From positions 1-22,691 of the forward strand of contig JBIOXZ010000076.1 in assembly GCA_044869895.1 (NCBI GenBank): DNA of 22,691 nt, given 5' to 3'. Below, in pieces: positions 13,985-21,644 of this stretch. Made by a program: the position numbers and the translations under genes. The first letter of the stretch is position 1, and each line of letters starts with the position of its first letter. This DNA comes from AC-69 sp044869895. Lineage in GTDB: Bacteria; Actinomycetota; UBA4738; HRBIN12. The notes under the pieces were generated by a model. That model did no database searches and had not been told where the DNA came from. It saw nothing but the letters and a program-made list of their open reading frames with translations.

Positions 13985-14485
13985 CTAGACGCCGAGCCGC
14001 TTCTGGTAGCTGAGCAAGACGAAGCCGTCGGGAAAGACGCGGTCCTCCATCCGTTCGAAGCCGAGCGCGTCGTACATGGCCTGGGCGGCTTTCATCCGTT
14101 GAGTCGTGTTGAGGGTCAGCCGGCGCTTGCCGGCGCGCCGAGCCTCGTCGATGGAGGCGTCCATCAACATCTTGGCGACGCCCCGGCGCCTGGCCTCGGG
14201 ATGCACACCCAGCATGCGGAGGTGGGCCTCGTCGGGCGGGACCGGCGGTTCGCCCTCCTCAGTTCGGCTCTCCAGCTCCAGGGTCGCCGAGCCCAGGATT
14301 CGCCGGTCCTCGACCGCGACGAGCACGACGGTTCGTCCGGCGCGGCCACCGACGTCGGCGATCCGGTCCAGATACGTGTTCCAGTCCTCGTCCTCCGGGC
14401 GAACGAACTCCCGATAGGCCAGCGCTGTGACTCGTCCCGCTTCCTCGTACTCCTGGGGCAGGGCCCGGCGAACCTCGATGGCCAT
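13985..14485 (-). CDS. GNAT-family N-acetyltransferase
   Basis: 166 residues, ATG 14485. The acetyl-CoA-binding motif A is LRMLGVHPEARRRGVAKMLM (R-x-x-G-x-A), followed by the helix and strand LTLNTT and the motif-B region AMYDALGFERMEDRVF. It is a single complete GNAT domain. These enzymes acetylate amines of small molecules, antibiotics or protein N-termini; the acceptor is not evident. It diverges from marR with a 73-base gap, so the MarR protein may control it. A TAGCCT box six bases before the ATG and no ribosome site suggest leaderless expression. It ends 16 bases from the convergent ABC gene. Confidence 0.92.
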   Translation of the reverse strand: MAIEVRRALPQEYEEAGRVTALAYREFVRPEDEDWNTYLDRIADVGGRAGRTVVLVAVEDRRILGSATLELESRTEEGEPPVPPDEAHLRMLGVHPEARRRGVAKMLMDASIDEARRAGKRRLTLNTTQRMKAAQAMYDALGFERMEDRVFPDGFVLLSYQKRLGV

Positions 14486-14491
14486 GGCTGG

Positions 14492-14497
14492 AGGCTA
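14492..14497 (-). promoter_or_regulatory. -10 box (TAGCCT) for leaderless GNAT gene
   Basis: Minus-strand TAGCCT, six bases, then ATG 14485. A TTGACC lies upstream at 14517-14512, but with a 14-base spacer, shorter than normal, so the -35 is doubtful. Confidence 0.4.
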
Positions 14498-14512
14498 TCG
14501 CGCCGGGTCACG

Positions 14513-14527
14513 GTCAAGCCGATTGAC
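14513..14527. promoter_or_regulatory. Candidate MarR operator: GTCAA-N5-TTGAC inverted repeat
   Basis: GTCAA GCCGA TTGAC is a perfect 5-bp-arm inverted repeat in the divergent GNAT-marR gap. Its right arm is part of a TTGACG hexamer that could be the marR -35 (18 bases before GAGGAT at 14547-14552), and its left arm is the minus-strand TTGACC. A MarR dimer bound here would block both promoters. It may equally be just two divergent -35 boxes. Confidence 0.4.
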
Positions 14528-14558
14528 GGCCTGGGGGTCCTCCGGGGAGGATGGAGGT

Positions 14559-15005
14559 GTGGCGGAACCCCAACCAGACACCGTGCGACTCCTCCTCGAG
14601 GGCCACCGGGCCCTGGCGGCGGAGCTGCTGTCCAGCCTGGAGGAGCGGGGCTATCCGGATGCCCGGCCCGCGCACGCGGCGTTGTTCATGAACATCGACC
14701 GGCGGTCGGGGACTCGCCTCACCGAGCTCGCCCGGCGGGCCCGGATCACGAAGCAGGGCATGATGCTCATCGTCGACGACCTGGAGAATCGGGGCTACGT
14801 CCGGCGCGTTCCGGACGCGGAGGACGCGAGGGCCAAGGTCGTCCGTCTGACGGCGCGGGGTCGGCGGTACGTGGCGGAGGCCCGCCGGGCCGTGGCCGCA
14901 CTGGAGGCCCGGGCCCGTCGCGAGCTCGGCGACCGTCGCTACGAGGCCCTCCGAAGCTCTCTCGAGCAGCTCGTCGGGATGGGCGGCGAGGTGATCGAGG
15001 AGTGA
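14559..15005 (+). CDS. MarR-family transcriptional regulator
   Basis: 148 residues, GTG 14559, with GGGGAGG eight bases before. The winged helix-turn-helix is complete: TRLTELARRARITKQGM (helices 2-3, recognition helix ITKQGMMLIVDDLENRG) and the wing GYVRRVPDAEDARAKVVRLT. N- and C-terminal helices form the dimer part. MarR proteins are usually repressors of nearby genes, released by small phenolic or oxidising ligands. There is only one Met-rich stretch and no cysteine, so direct thiol sensing as in OhrR is not possible. Likely targets are itself and the divergent GNAT gene. The stop overlaps the start of the transporter remnant as GTGA. Confidence 0.92.
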   Translation: MAEPQPDTVRLLLEGHRALAAELLSSLEERGYPDARPAHAALFMNIDRRSGTRLTELARRARITKQGMMLIVDDLENRGYVRRVPDAEDARAKVVRLTARGRRYVAEARRAVAALEARARRELGDRRYEALRSSLEQLVGMGGEVIEE

Positions 15006-15247
15006 GACTCGCGGACGCGTCCCGGCGCCCTTCGACCGTGGCATTCGCCGCCGCGCTCATTGGGGGCCAGCTCGGCGGGATCCTGGCCGCATTCCTCGCA
15101 CTGCCCGTGGCGGCGGTCATCCAGGCCTCGATCCAGGAGTACGGACGTCACTATGCGATCGTCGAGAATCCGCTCAAGGGAGAAGTGGCCCAACCTGCCC
15201 CTCGCTCCCGGCCGAGGCCCGGGGCTCATGGTGGGAGCGCGTCATGA
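15002..15247 (+). pseudogene. C-terminal remnant of an AI-2E-family transporter
   Basis: An 81-codon frame begins at GTG 15002, overlapping the marR stop. Its middle (VAFAAALIGGQLGGILAAFL and ALPVAAVIQASIQEYGRH) matches the last membrane segment and end of AI-2E-family transporters. Aligned by hand with the complete family member at 20324-21568, 25 of 48 positions are identical. The other seven or so membrane segments are missing and the DNA upstream is marR, so this is a truncated relic. The last ~20 residues are Arg/Pro/Gly-rich read-through. The moderate identity shows it is not a recent copy of the gene 5 kb away. Whether the GTGA overlap makes it a translated small membrane protein is open. 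Confidence 0.7.
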
Positions 15248-15383
15248 CGAGGGTCGGGCGACGCAGCCGCTGAAGTCGTGCCGGCGGGTTCCGTGGTGGC
15301 CGCAATCGTGAGCAACCTGGGCCAGGTGCGGCGCTGCTCCGGCACCGGCTCAGCGTCCTGAGGACGCGGTCGGCCCCGAAACC

Positions 15384-16421
15384 GTGGACGGACCACCCCA
15401 GGACGAGACCGAAGGCACGGCCGATCGGCGATCCATTCGCCGGGTGCTCCTACGACGGGCGATCCTGCTGGCGATCACGGCCGTTGGGCTCTACGTCGTG
15501 TGGCCGGCGCTTCTGGACGTGTTCTCCGCCTGGCCCAGGTTGCTCACGCTCGATCCAGCCTGGATGTGGCTCGCGGTCCTGGCCGAGCTGGCCAGCTTCG
15601 CGGCGCTGTGGGAGCTCCAGAGGATCGCGCTTCGATCCGACGGATGGTTACTGGTCGTCACGTCACAACTGGCCGGGAACGCATTCAGCCGGATTGTGCC
15701 GGGAGGGGCCCCGGCCGGCGCTGCGCTTCAGTACCGCATGCTGACGGTGGGTGGGCTGGACGGCGCATCGACGGCCGTCGGGCTGACCACCGTGTCCTTG
15801 CTCACCACGGCGACCACCTTCGCCCTCCCGGTACTGAGTGTTCCGGCCATCGTGAGTGGGATCCCGGTCGACGAGAAGCTGTCGAATGCTGCCTGGCTGG
15901 GTCTGGCCATCTTCGTCTTGCTGTTCGCCGTGGGGGTGGCCATGCTCGTGTGGGACGCCCCGCCCCGGTGGGTAGGGAGGGCCGTCGAGTCCATCCTTCG
16001 GTGGCTGAAGCGAGGTCATCGAGAGCAGTCGGACCTGGCGTTCCGGCTGGTAATCCAGCGGAACCTGATCCGGGACAACCTGGGGTCGAGGTGGGGCGAG
16101 GCCCTGGCCACCACGATCGGGCGATCGCTCCTGGACTATCTGGCGCTGCTCGCTGCCCTTCGGGCCACCGGGTCCCAGGCGCGCCCGTCGCTCGTACTCC
16201 TGGCCTTTGTCGTCTCCCAGGTCCTGGGGATAATCCCCATCACACCCGGGGGGTTGGGGTTCGTCGAAGCGGGGCTGGCCACGACGCTCGGGTTGGCGGG
16301 GGTGAGCGGAGCCCGGGCCGTCTTGGCAACCCTGGCCTACCGGATGGTCTCCTACTGGCTGCCGCTCGTTGCCGGGGCGGTGGCCTACCCTGTCTTCCGC
16401 CGCAGATACAGGACCCCCTGA
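15384..16421 (+). CDS. YbhN/LPG-synthase-TM-like integral membrane protein (UPF0104)
   Basis: 345 residues, GTG 15384 with only a weak ribosome site. I count about eight membrane segments. The family block ITPGGLGFVEAG (near residue 295) is typical of the flippase-like domain shared by YbhN, AglD and the membrane half of MprF, as is the early SRIVPGGAPAGAALQYRML. Proteins of this superfamily move or modify lipid-linked substrates such as lysyl-phosphatidylglycerol or polyprenyl sugars. No synthetase domain is attached, so it is the transporter-like part only. The start lies 136 bases after the AI-2E remnant, a stretch in which I see no gene. Confidence 0.85.
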   Translation: MDGPPQDETEGTADRRSIRRVLLRRAILLAITAVGLYVVWPALLDVFSAWPRLLTLDPAWMWLAVLAELASFAALWELQRIALRSDGWLLVVTSQLAGNAFSRIVPGGAPAGAALQYRMLTVGGLDGASTAVGLTTVSLLTTATTFALPVLSVPAIVSGIPVDEKLSNAAWLGLAIFVLLFAVGVAMLVWDAPPRWVGRAVESILRWLKRGHREQSDLAFRLVIQRNLIRDNLGSRWGEALATTIGRSLLDYLALLAALRATGSQARPSLVLLAFVVSQVLGIIPITPGGLGFVEAGLATTLGLAGVSGARAVLATLAYRMVSYWLPLVAGAVAYPVFRRRYRTP

Positions 16422-16508
16422 TACCTCCTCCGGGCGGGCCGAGCGGATGAACCCTGCTGGGGTTCCGGTAAGGTGGCCCGTGAGGGGCCTGGGGGCAGGG
16501 GTAGCTGC

Positions 16509-17081
16509 ATGCGCACTCGACGGGCGCAAGAGAGCTCGATGTTCGGGGCAATCACCGGGGTCTGGTGGATGTTCCTCATCACCGGCATCGCCTGGCTGAT
16601 CATCGCATTGATCGTGCTTCGATTCGACACCACGTCGATCGCCACGGTCGGTGCGTTGTTGGGGGTCGTGTTCCTCATCGCGGGGCTGAACGAGGGGATG
16701 ATCGCCGTCGTGAGCCCGAGCTGGAAGTGGGCGCACTTCGCGCTGGGCATCCTGTTCGTGATCGGTGGGATCCTTGCGTTCGCCAGTCCGTACGATGCGT
16801 TCTGGGCGCTCGCGTCGATCCTCGGCTTCCTGCTCGTGCTGAAGGGGAGCCTGGACGTCATCGTCTCGGCGATGACCAAGGACGTCAATGAGTTCTGGTG
16901 GCTCGGCCTGGTCACGGGGATCCTCGAGCTCCTGCTGGGGTTCTGGGCATCGCAACAGCTCTTCCCGGCCCGGGCGGCGCTGATCCTGATCTGGGTGGGG
17001 TTCGCTGCCTTTCTCCGGGGCATCACCGAGATCGCGATGGCATTCCAGATCCGACGGTTGCACACGGGGACCACCTGGTAG
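16509..17081 (+). CDS. HdeD-family (DUF308) membrane protein
   Basis: 190 residues from ATG 16509; ATG 16539 is also possible, with AAGAGAG before it. Six membrane segments in three hairpins, with the first containing WWMFLITGIAWLIIALIVL and the family-like pattern of Gly in each segment, followed by a short basic tail (QIRRLHTGTTW). E. coli HdeD protects against acid at high cell density; elsewhere the role is unknown. A TAAGGT box at 16469-16474 could be its -10 with a leader of about 28 bases. It ends two bases from the convergent oxidase gene. Confidence 0.85.
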   Translation: MRTRRAQESSMFGAITGVWWMFLITGIAWLIIALIVLRFDTTSIATVGALLGVVFLIAGLNEGMIAVVSPSWKWAHFALGILFVIGGILAFASPYDAFWALASILGFLLVLKGSLDVIVSAMTKDVNEFWWLGLVTGILELLLGFWASQQLFPARAALILIWVGFAAFLRGITEIAMAFQIRRLHTGTTW

Positions 17082-17083
17082 CG

Positions 17084-18193
17084 CTACCGGGCGAAGGCCG
17101 GCCTGGTCGAGGCGAACCGATCGAGCGAGATCGACGGGGGCTCGCCCGTGGCGAGGTCGGCCAGGATCCGCCCGACGAGCGGCGTGAACTTGAATCCGTG
17201 GCCGCTGCACGGTGAGCCGATGACGATCGGTCCCTGTCGGTCCAACACGAAGTCCTCGTCCGGGGTGTTGGTGTACAGGCACGTGTCGGTCGCCCCGGTC
17301 GGCCGGTGTGGCGCGAAGCGTGATCGCGTGTAGTCGATGACCCTCGCCACTCGATCTGGATCCGGGTCGAAGGAACGCTCGTCCGGGTCCACGGCGGGCC
17401 CCGACTTGTGCACGGACACCTTGAAGTGGCCGGGCTCCTGCGGGTTGGGAACGACGTACGGGGTCTGGGCCGGGTCCACGGTCCAATCGATGAGCGTCGG
17501 CAGGGGCGAGGGCTCGTTCAAGGCGAAATAGGTCACCTGCTCGAAGCTCGGGGCCAGAGGAAGAGAGAGACCGGCGTCCGCCAGGAGACTCCCGGCCCAC
17601 GGCCCGGCCGCGATGACCGCGACCGGCGCCCGATACGTCGAGCCCTCCGTGTTCACCTCGACCCCGTCGCCGCGCGCGGTGACCCGTTCGACCTTGATGT
17701 GCTGAAGGATCGTTGCCCCGCCCTCAGCGGCCAGGCGGGACTGGGCCCTCACCGTGCGCTCCGCCATGCACACGCCCCCGTCCTCCTGAAGGAAGATCTC
17801 CGCGTCCCGCTCGAACCGGAGAGCCGGCCACCGCTCCCGCACCGCCTCGGGCTTCACGTACTCGAGGTGTTCGCCAGCGGCCTCGAGCGCGCTCGCCGTC
17901 TCCCTGCCGCCGGCTCCCACGTCGAGGCCGCCCGTCCTGATCAGGAGCCTCTCGCCGGCCCTGGCTTCAAGGTCCCGCCACTCCGCGAGGGCGAGTCGGG
18001 CCATGCGCACGTAGTCCGGGTGGTGGTAGGAGAGCCGGAAGATGCGGGTGGGACCGCCCGAGCTGCCCTTCGCATGACCGATCTCGAACCGCTCCAAGAG
18101 CAGGACGCGCCGCCCCCGCTCGGTGAGGGAGCGAGCGGTGGCCGTCCCCATGGCCCCCCCTCCCACGATGATCGCGTCGAGGTCCTGTTCCAC
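17084..18193 (-). CDS. Sarcosine-oxidase/N-methyl-amino-acid-oxidase-like flavoenzyme
   Basis: 369 residues, GTG 18193. FAD binding: GGGAMG at 11-16 and an acidic end to strand 2 (LLLERFE). The family block GSSGGPTRIFRLSY keeps the Arg pair of monomeric sarcosine oxidase (Arg49, Arg52) but has Gly where that enzyme has His45. Cys305 in TDTCLYTNTPDEDF matches the cysteine that holds FAD covalently, and GHGFKF (331-336) carries the carboxylate-binding Lys. It should oxidise an N-methyl or secondary amino acid, giving hydrogen peroxide. The His45 change may alter substrate. It is last in a three-gene minus-strand unit, ten bases after the mannosidase stop. Cytoplasmic, no signal peptide. Confidence 0.92.
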   Translation of the reverse strand: MEQDLDAIIVGGGAMGTATARSLTERGRRVLLLERFEIGHAKGSSGGPTRIFRLSYHHPDYVRMARLALAEWRDLEARAGERLLIRTGGLDVGAGGRETASALEAAGEHLEYVKPEAVRERWPALRFERDAEIFLQEDGGVCMAERTVRAQSRLAAEGGATILQHIKVERVTARGDGVEVNTEGSTYRAPVAVIAAGPWAGSLLADAGLSLPLAPSFEQVTYFALNEPSPLPTLIDWTVDPAQTPYVVPNPQEPGHFKVSVHKSGPAVDPDERSFDPDPDRVARVIDYTRSRFAPHRPTGATDTCLYTNTPDEDFVLDRQGPIVIGSPCSGHGFKFTPLVGRILADLATGEPPSISLDRFASTRPAFAR

Positions 18194-18203
18194 CGCGGCG
18201 AGC

Positions 18204-20312
18204 CTACCGAGCCTCGATGGTCGCGATCTTCGCCGGTCCGATAGCCGCCGGCTCCCCGGCCACCCGCACGTTCGCCGGGCGCTCGGGGGATGGGTTCCAC
18301 AGGCGGACCTGGAGGACTCCGTCCTTCCGACGGATGCTCGACAGCACAGCGTCGCCCTCGAAGGCGAGGAACGAGCCGCTCGACGGCAACGTGCCCCTCC
18401 CCGCCGTCGGCACCTCGCGAATGGGAAGGGCGAAGCGCTCCCAGTCCGCCATGAGCCCGAAGCTCGTCGCGCCGGCCTGAAGCGCGAGCTCGAACCTCGT
18501 CGTCCCGAGCATCTGGGCGTCGGGGGTCGCCACGTCGGGCCCCGCAGCGAACGGGCGGGTGGCCAGGTGCTGCCTGCTGATCGTCCCCACGCATCGCAGC
18601 AGCGTGATCGCCAGCTCACCCCCCGTGACCTCGTACTCGAAGACCCCCTCGTGGAACGCGACGATCCCGCCGGCCAGGACGACGTGGCGGGCAGGCCACG
18701 TGGGCGAGGGGGCTTCCAGCTCGCCGCCCTCCGACAGGAGCCCCCGCTCGACCAGTTGGAAGGGCGACCCGGCCAGGGACCCCGATGCGGGCTCGGCCAG
18801 TCGGACGTGGATCCGGAGGCGATGGTCCGGCCTCCCGTTCTCGATCTCCCCCGACAGCCGGACGAACGACTCTCCCTTCCTCCGGGCGACATACATCCGA
18901 ACGGAGAGGCCCTCGTCGAAGTGGGCCTGTACATCGTTCCCCTCGGCGGCGACCGACCACCGAGGGCTCCGAGCGGGTCGGCCGTCTTCCTCGAAGCAGA
19001 AGTTGTAGAGGTCGCCGACGTCGGACTCGTCTCGCAGGGTGAAGGCGATGCCGCCGCACGTCACCCATCCATCGTTCTCTTGCGGGGCGGCCGTCTCCGG
19101 CGAAGCCGCGACGTCGGCGTCCACTCGCCACCCGAGGCCGGGGACGCCTTCCCGATCGAACGGGGAGGGGTTGAACCGCAAGGTTCCGGAGTCGGCCATG
19201 GCCGACCCGAACCCCTCGAGCGCCCGCGCGATGATCGTCTCCGCGATGGTCCGCGCCTCCGCGTATCGTGCATCCACGTCGCGGGCCACCAGGTCGTGCG
19301 AGCATCCGCAGACCGAGTCGTGGGCCCCGTTCCACAGCAGCAGTGTCCACGCCCGATCCAACTCCTCGGTCGGCCAGTCGAACCCCGGGACCAGGGCCGC
19401 GAGCGGCTCTGCATACCGCTCGATCAGCGCCTCCACCCTGCCGCGCTCGCGCTTCTGATGCGTGCGGGCCGAATACACGTTCGGGAGGAGGTGCGCGCGT
19501 GCCGACGAGCGGAGCTCGCCCCGCCACGAGGGCAAACCGTCGTCCGCGGAGGCGTCCAGGTGATCGGAGAGGGAACCGATCCGAACCGCCATCCCCGGGA
19601 GGTGCTCATCCGCGATGGCCAGCCGCTCCGGGAGCGTGGCGTCCGGCCCGGTGTGATCGGCGCCAACGGTGATGAGCATCCGCTCGGACGCCAGGAACGG
19701 TGCCACGTGCTCGGCCTTGCGTCGCAAGGAAGCCGCCAACTCCTCGGGATCCTGTTGCTGCTCGATGTCCCAACCGAGCGAATACCCGAACGCGAGATAT
19801 TCGGTGAGCACGCGGCTCCCGTCCGGGGCCTCCCACCAGAACTGGGTTCGATCGATCTCTTTCGGTACCCCACGCCACACCACGGCCCGGTCGATCCCTT
19901 CGTGGGCCAGGATCTGCGGCATCTGTCCGACGTGGCCGAACTGGTCGGGCAGGTATCCCACCCTGAGCGCACGGCCGAGCGCGCCCGCACGGGCCAGCCC
20001 TCGCTCCAGGTTGCGGATGTGCGACTCGCCGGAGACGAGGAACTCGTCCATCTGGGTCACCCACGGCCCCGCGGAGAGCCGTCCGTCCTCGGCCAGGCGC
20101 CGGATGTCGGCCTCGCGTTCCGGGCGGACGGCGAGGTAGTCGTCGATCATCGCGGTCTGTCCGTCGAGGTGGAAGTGTGGGAACCCGGTGTTTCCCAACT
20201 CGATCAGCGCGTCCATCATCGCCACCAGGCGCTCGCGGAACGCATCGAACGGCGCGTACCACTCCCGATCCCAGTGCGTGTGGGGGACGAGCGTGATCAG
20301 GGTCGGTTTCAC
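18204..20312 (-). CDS. Glycoside hydrolase family 38 alpha-mannosidase
   Basis: 702 residues, GTG 20312. The GH38 catalytic domain fills about 1-290: HTHWDREW with zinc ligands His13 and Asp15, GYLPDQFGH with nucleophile Asp123, and the later NGAHDSVCGCSHD with zinc ligand His331. A helical middle domain and beta-sandwich C-terminal part follow, as in bacterial GH38. No signal peptide, so it acts in the cytoplasm on imported or internal mannosides, comparable to MngB of E. coli (mannosyl-glycerate phosphate) or enzymes that trim mannose from glycans. Substrate not predictable. It lies 11 bases after the transporter stop and 10 before the oxidase start, with no ribosome site of its own, so coupled translation is likely. 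Confidence 0.93.
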   Translation of the reverse strand: MKPTLITLVPHTHWDREWYAPFDAFRERLVAMMDALIELGNTGFPHFHLDGQTAMIDDYLAVRPEREADIRRLAEDGRLSAGPWVTQMDEFLVSGESHIRNLERGLARAGALGRALRVGYLPDQFGHVGQMPQILAHEGIDRAVVWRGVPKEIDRTQFWWEAPDGSRVLTEYLAFGYSLGWDIEQQQDPEELAASLRRKAEHVAPFLASERMLITVGADHTGPDATLPERLAIADEHLPGMAVRIGSLSDHLDASADDGLPSWRGELRSSARAHLLPNVYSARTHQKRERGRVEALIERYAEPLAALVPGFDWPTEELDRAWTLLLWNGAHDSVCGCSHDLVARDVDARYAEARTIAETIIARALEGFGSAMADSGTLRFNPSPFDREGVPGLGWRVDADVAASPETAAPQENDGWVTCGGIAFTLRDESDVGDLYNFCFEEDGRPARSPRWSVAAEGNDVQAHFDEGLSVRMYVARRKGESFVRLSGEIENGRPDHRLRIHVRLAEPASGSLAGSPFQLVERGLLSEGGELEAPSPTWPARHVVLAGGIVAFHEGVFEYEVTGGELAITLLRCVGTISRQHLATRPFAAGPDVATPDAQMLGTTRFELALQAGATSFGLMADWERFALPIREVPTAGRGTLPSSGSFLAFEGDAVLSSIRRKDGVLQVRLWNPSPERPANVRVAGEPAAIGPAKIATIEAR

Positions 20313-20323
20313 AGGACGAGTGC

Positions 20324-21568
20324 TCAGGGTTCCGACGAATCTCTCCGTCGCCTGATCCAGGAGAGGAGGGAGGGTCGTCGGGTCACCCCGATCTCAGAAG
20401 GCACGTCCGCGTCGGGCTTCATCGTGAGCCTGGTCTCCACGACCTCGTGGCGGGTCAGATAGCTCGACACGGTGGCCTGGATGACGGCCGCCGCGGGAAG
20501 CGCCATGAAGGCCCCCAGGATCCCGGAGATCGCGGCACCAGCAAGCGCGGCGAAGAACGCCACCGCCGGATGCAGCTGCATGGTCCGGGCGGTGATCCGC
20601 GGACTCAACAGGTAGTTCTCGATCTGCTGGTACACGACCACGTAGATGAGGAAGATGAGCGCGGACCAGGGGTCGGACAGCAACACCACGAGGAGGGGAA
20701 CCGCGGCGCCGATGTACGTCCCGACCACGGGGATGAACTGCGAAACGAGACCCATCCACAGTGCCAACGGAAGGGCGAAGGGCACCCCAAGGAGCATCAG
20801 CGCGATGAAGGCGAAGAACGCCGAGATCGCGGCGAGCAGCAGGCGCGAATACAGGAACCCACCGGTCTTGTCGATCGCGATCTCCCATGCGTCCAGGATC
20901 TCGCGCTGGCGCCGAGGCGGAAGGACCGAGCACACGGCGCGTCGCAGCCGAGGGCCATCAGCCACCAGATAGAAGGTGAAGAGCCCGATGGTCAGGACCT
21001 GGAACAGCAGGCCGAGCATGAACGCGCCCACCGAGGCCAGGCTCGTAGCGATACGGCTGACGGCAACGTCCGCGTTCCGGAGGCGATCCAGGATCTCGCT
21101 GCCCGTGAGCTCGACATTGAACCATCGCTTGGTGTAGACGCTGGCCTCTTCCAGCCAACCGGGCACCCTCGTGACCAATTGCTGCACCTGGTCGATGACG
21201 AGCGGCACCATGGCGGCGACCGTGACGAGCAGGATGGCCGCCAGTCCGAACAGCACGACGCCCGTCGCGGCGCCCCTCGGCCAACCGCGCCTCCTCACCA
21301 ACCAGTTCACCGCCGGCTCCAGCGCGAAGGACAGGAACAGCGCGGTGACGAGCCAGAGGATGACGTCCCGAAGCCTTCGGACGAGGAGGAGGGCGGCGTA
21401 CGCCGCGAAGGCGGTGAACACGATGAGCAGGAGCAGCCGGGGGATCCACGGCGGCATCCGTTCTGATCCGGCCTCCACCGGGGTGGGAGGCGGTCCTTCG
21501 CCTGGGGCCGGCGTCTGTTGGATCTCGGTGCTGGTTGCCACGGGCATCGGCTCCGGGAAGGGCTCCAT
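20324..21568 (-). CDS. AI-2E-family (PerM/TqsA-type) transporter
   Basis: 414 residues, ATG 21568; ATG 21547, with CCGGAG before it, is an alternative. The first ~38 residues are Pro/Glu-rich and cytoplasmic. About eight membrane segments follow, with the large mid-loop between segments 3 and 4 (QVQQLVTRVPGWLEEA) and the family core SQFIPVVGTYIGAAVP, then YQQIENYLLSPRI. The end carries ALPAAAVIQ and a basic tail. Family members export AI-2, other small organic molecules or work as sodium/proton antiporters; no substrate can be set. It leads the mannosidase-oxidase unit (11-base gap), suggesting it transports a related compound. A truncated relative is at 15002. Confidence 0.92.
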   Translation of the reverse strand: MEPFPEPMPVATSTEIQQTPAPGEGPPPTPVEAGSERMPPWIPRLLLLIVFTAFAAYAALLLVRRLRDVILWLVTALFLSFALEPAVNWLVRRRGWPRGAATGVVLFGLAAILLVTVAAMVPLVIDQVQQLVTRVPGWLEEASVYTKRWFNVELTGSEILDRLRNADVAVSRIATSLASVGAFMLGLLFQVLTIGLFTFYLVADGPRLRRAVCSVLPPRRQREILDAWEIAIDKTGGFLYSRLLLAAISAFFAFIALMLLGVPFALPLALWMGLVSQFIPVVGTYIGAAVPLLVVLLSDPWSALIFLIYVVVYQQIENYLLSPRITARTMQLHPAVAFFAALAGAAISGILGAFMALPAAAVIQATVSSYLTRHEVVETRLTMKPDADVPSEIGVTRRPSLLSWIRRRRDSSEP

Positions 21569-21632
21569 TCAGGGTATCGGCCGAAGGGCACGGGTGCACG
21601 GGACCGCCCAACGCACATCCGAACGACGGAGC

Positions 21633-21638
21633 TACGAT
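21633..21638 (+). promoter_or_regulatory. -10 box (TACGAT) for leaderless DUF309 gene
   Basis: TACGAT, six bases, then ATG 21645: the leaderless spacing. No ribosome site is present and no clear -35 is seen. The 76-base gap is shared with the divergent AI-2E-family gene. Confidence 0.4.
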
Positions 21639-21644
21639 TGCGAC

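Noticed and set aside
16449..16465. Hairpin GAACCC-TGCTG-GGGTTC before the HdeD-like gene as a terminator
   Set aside because: Only a 6-bp stem and no T run; it could be chance in GC-rich DNA.
15663..17600. A 645-codon minus-strand frame opposite the YbhN- and HdeD-like genes
   Set aside because: Very polar, repeat-like composition, while the plus strand encodes ordered membrane proteins.
18123..20462. A 779-codon plus-strand frame opposite the mannosidase
   Set aside because: Antisense shadow of a GH38 gene with intact catalytic residues; the translation has no recognisable domain.
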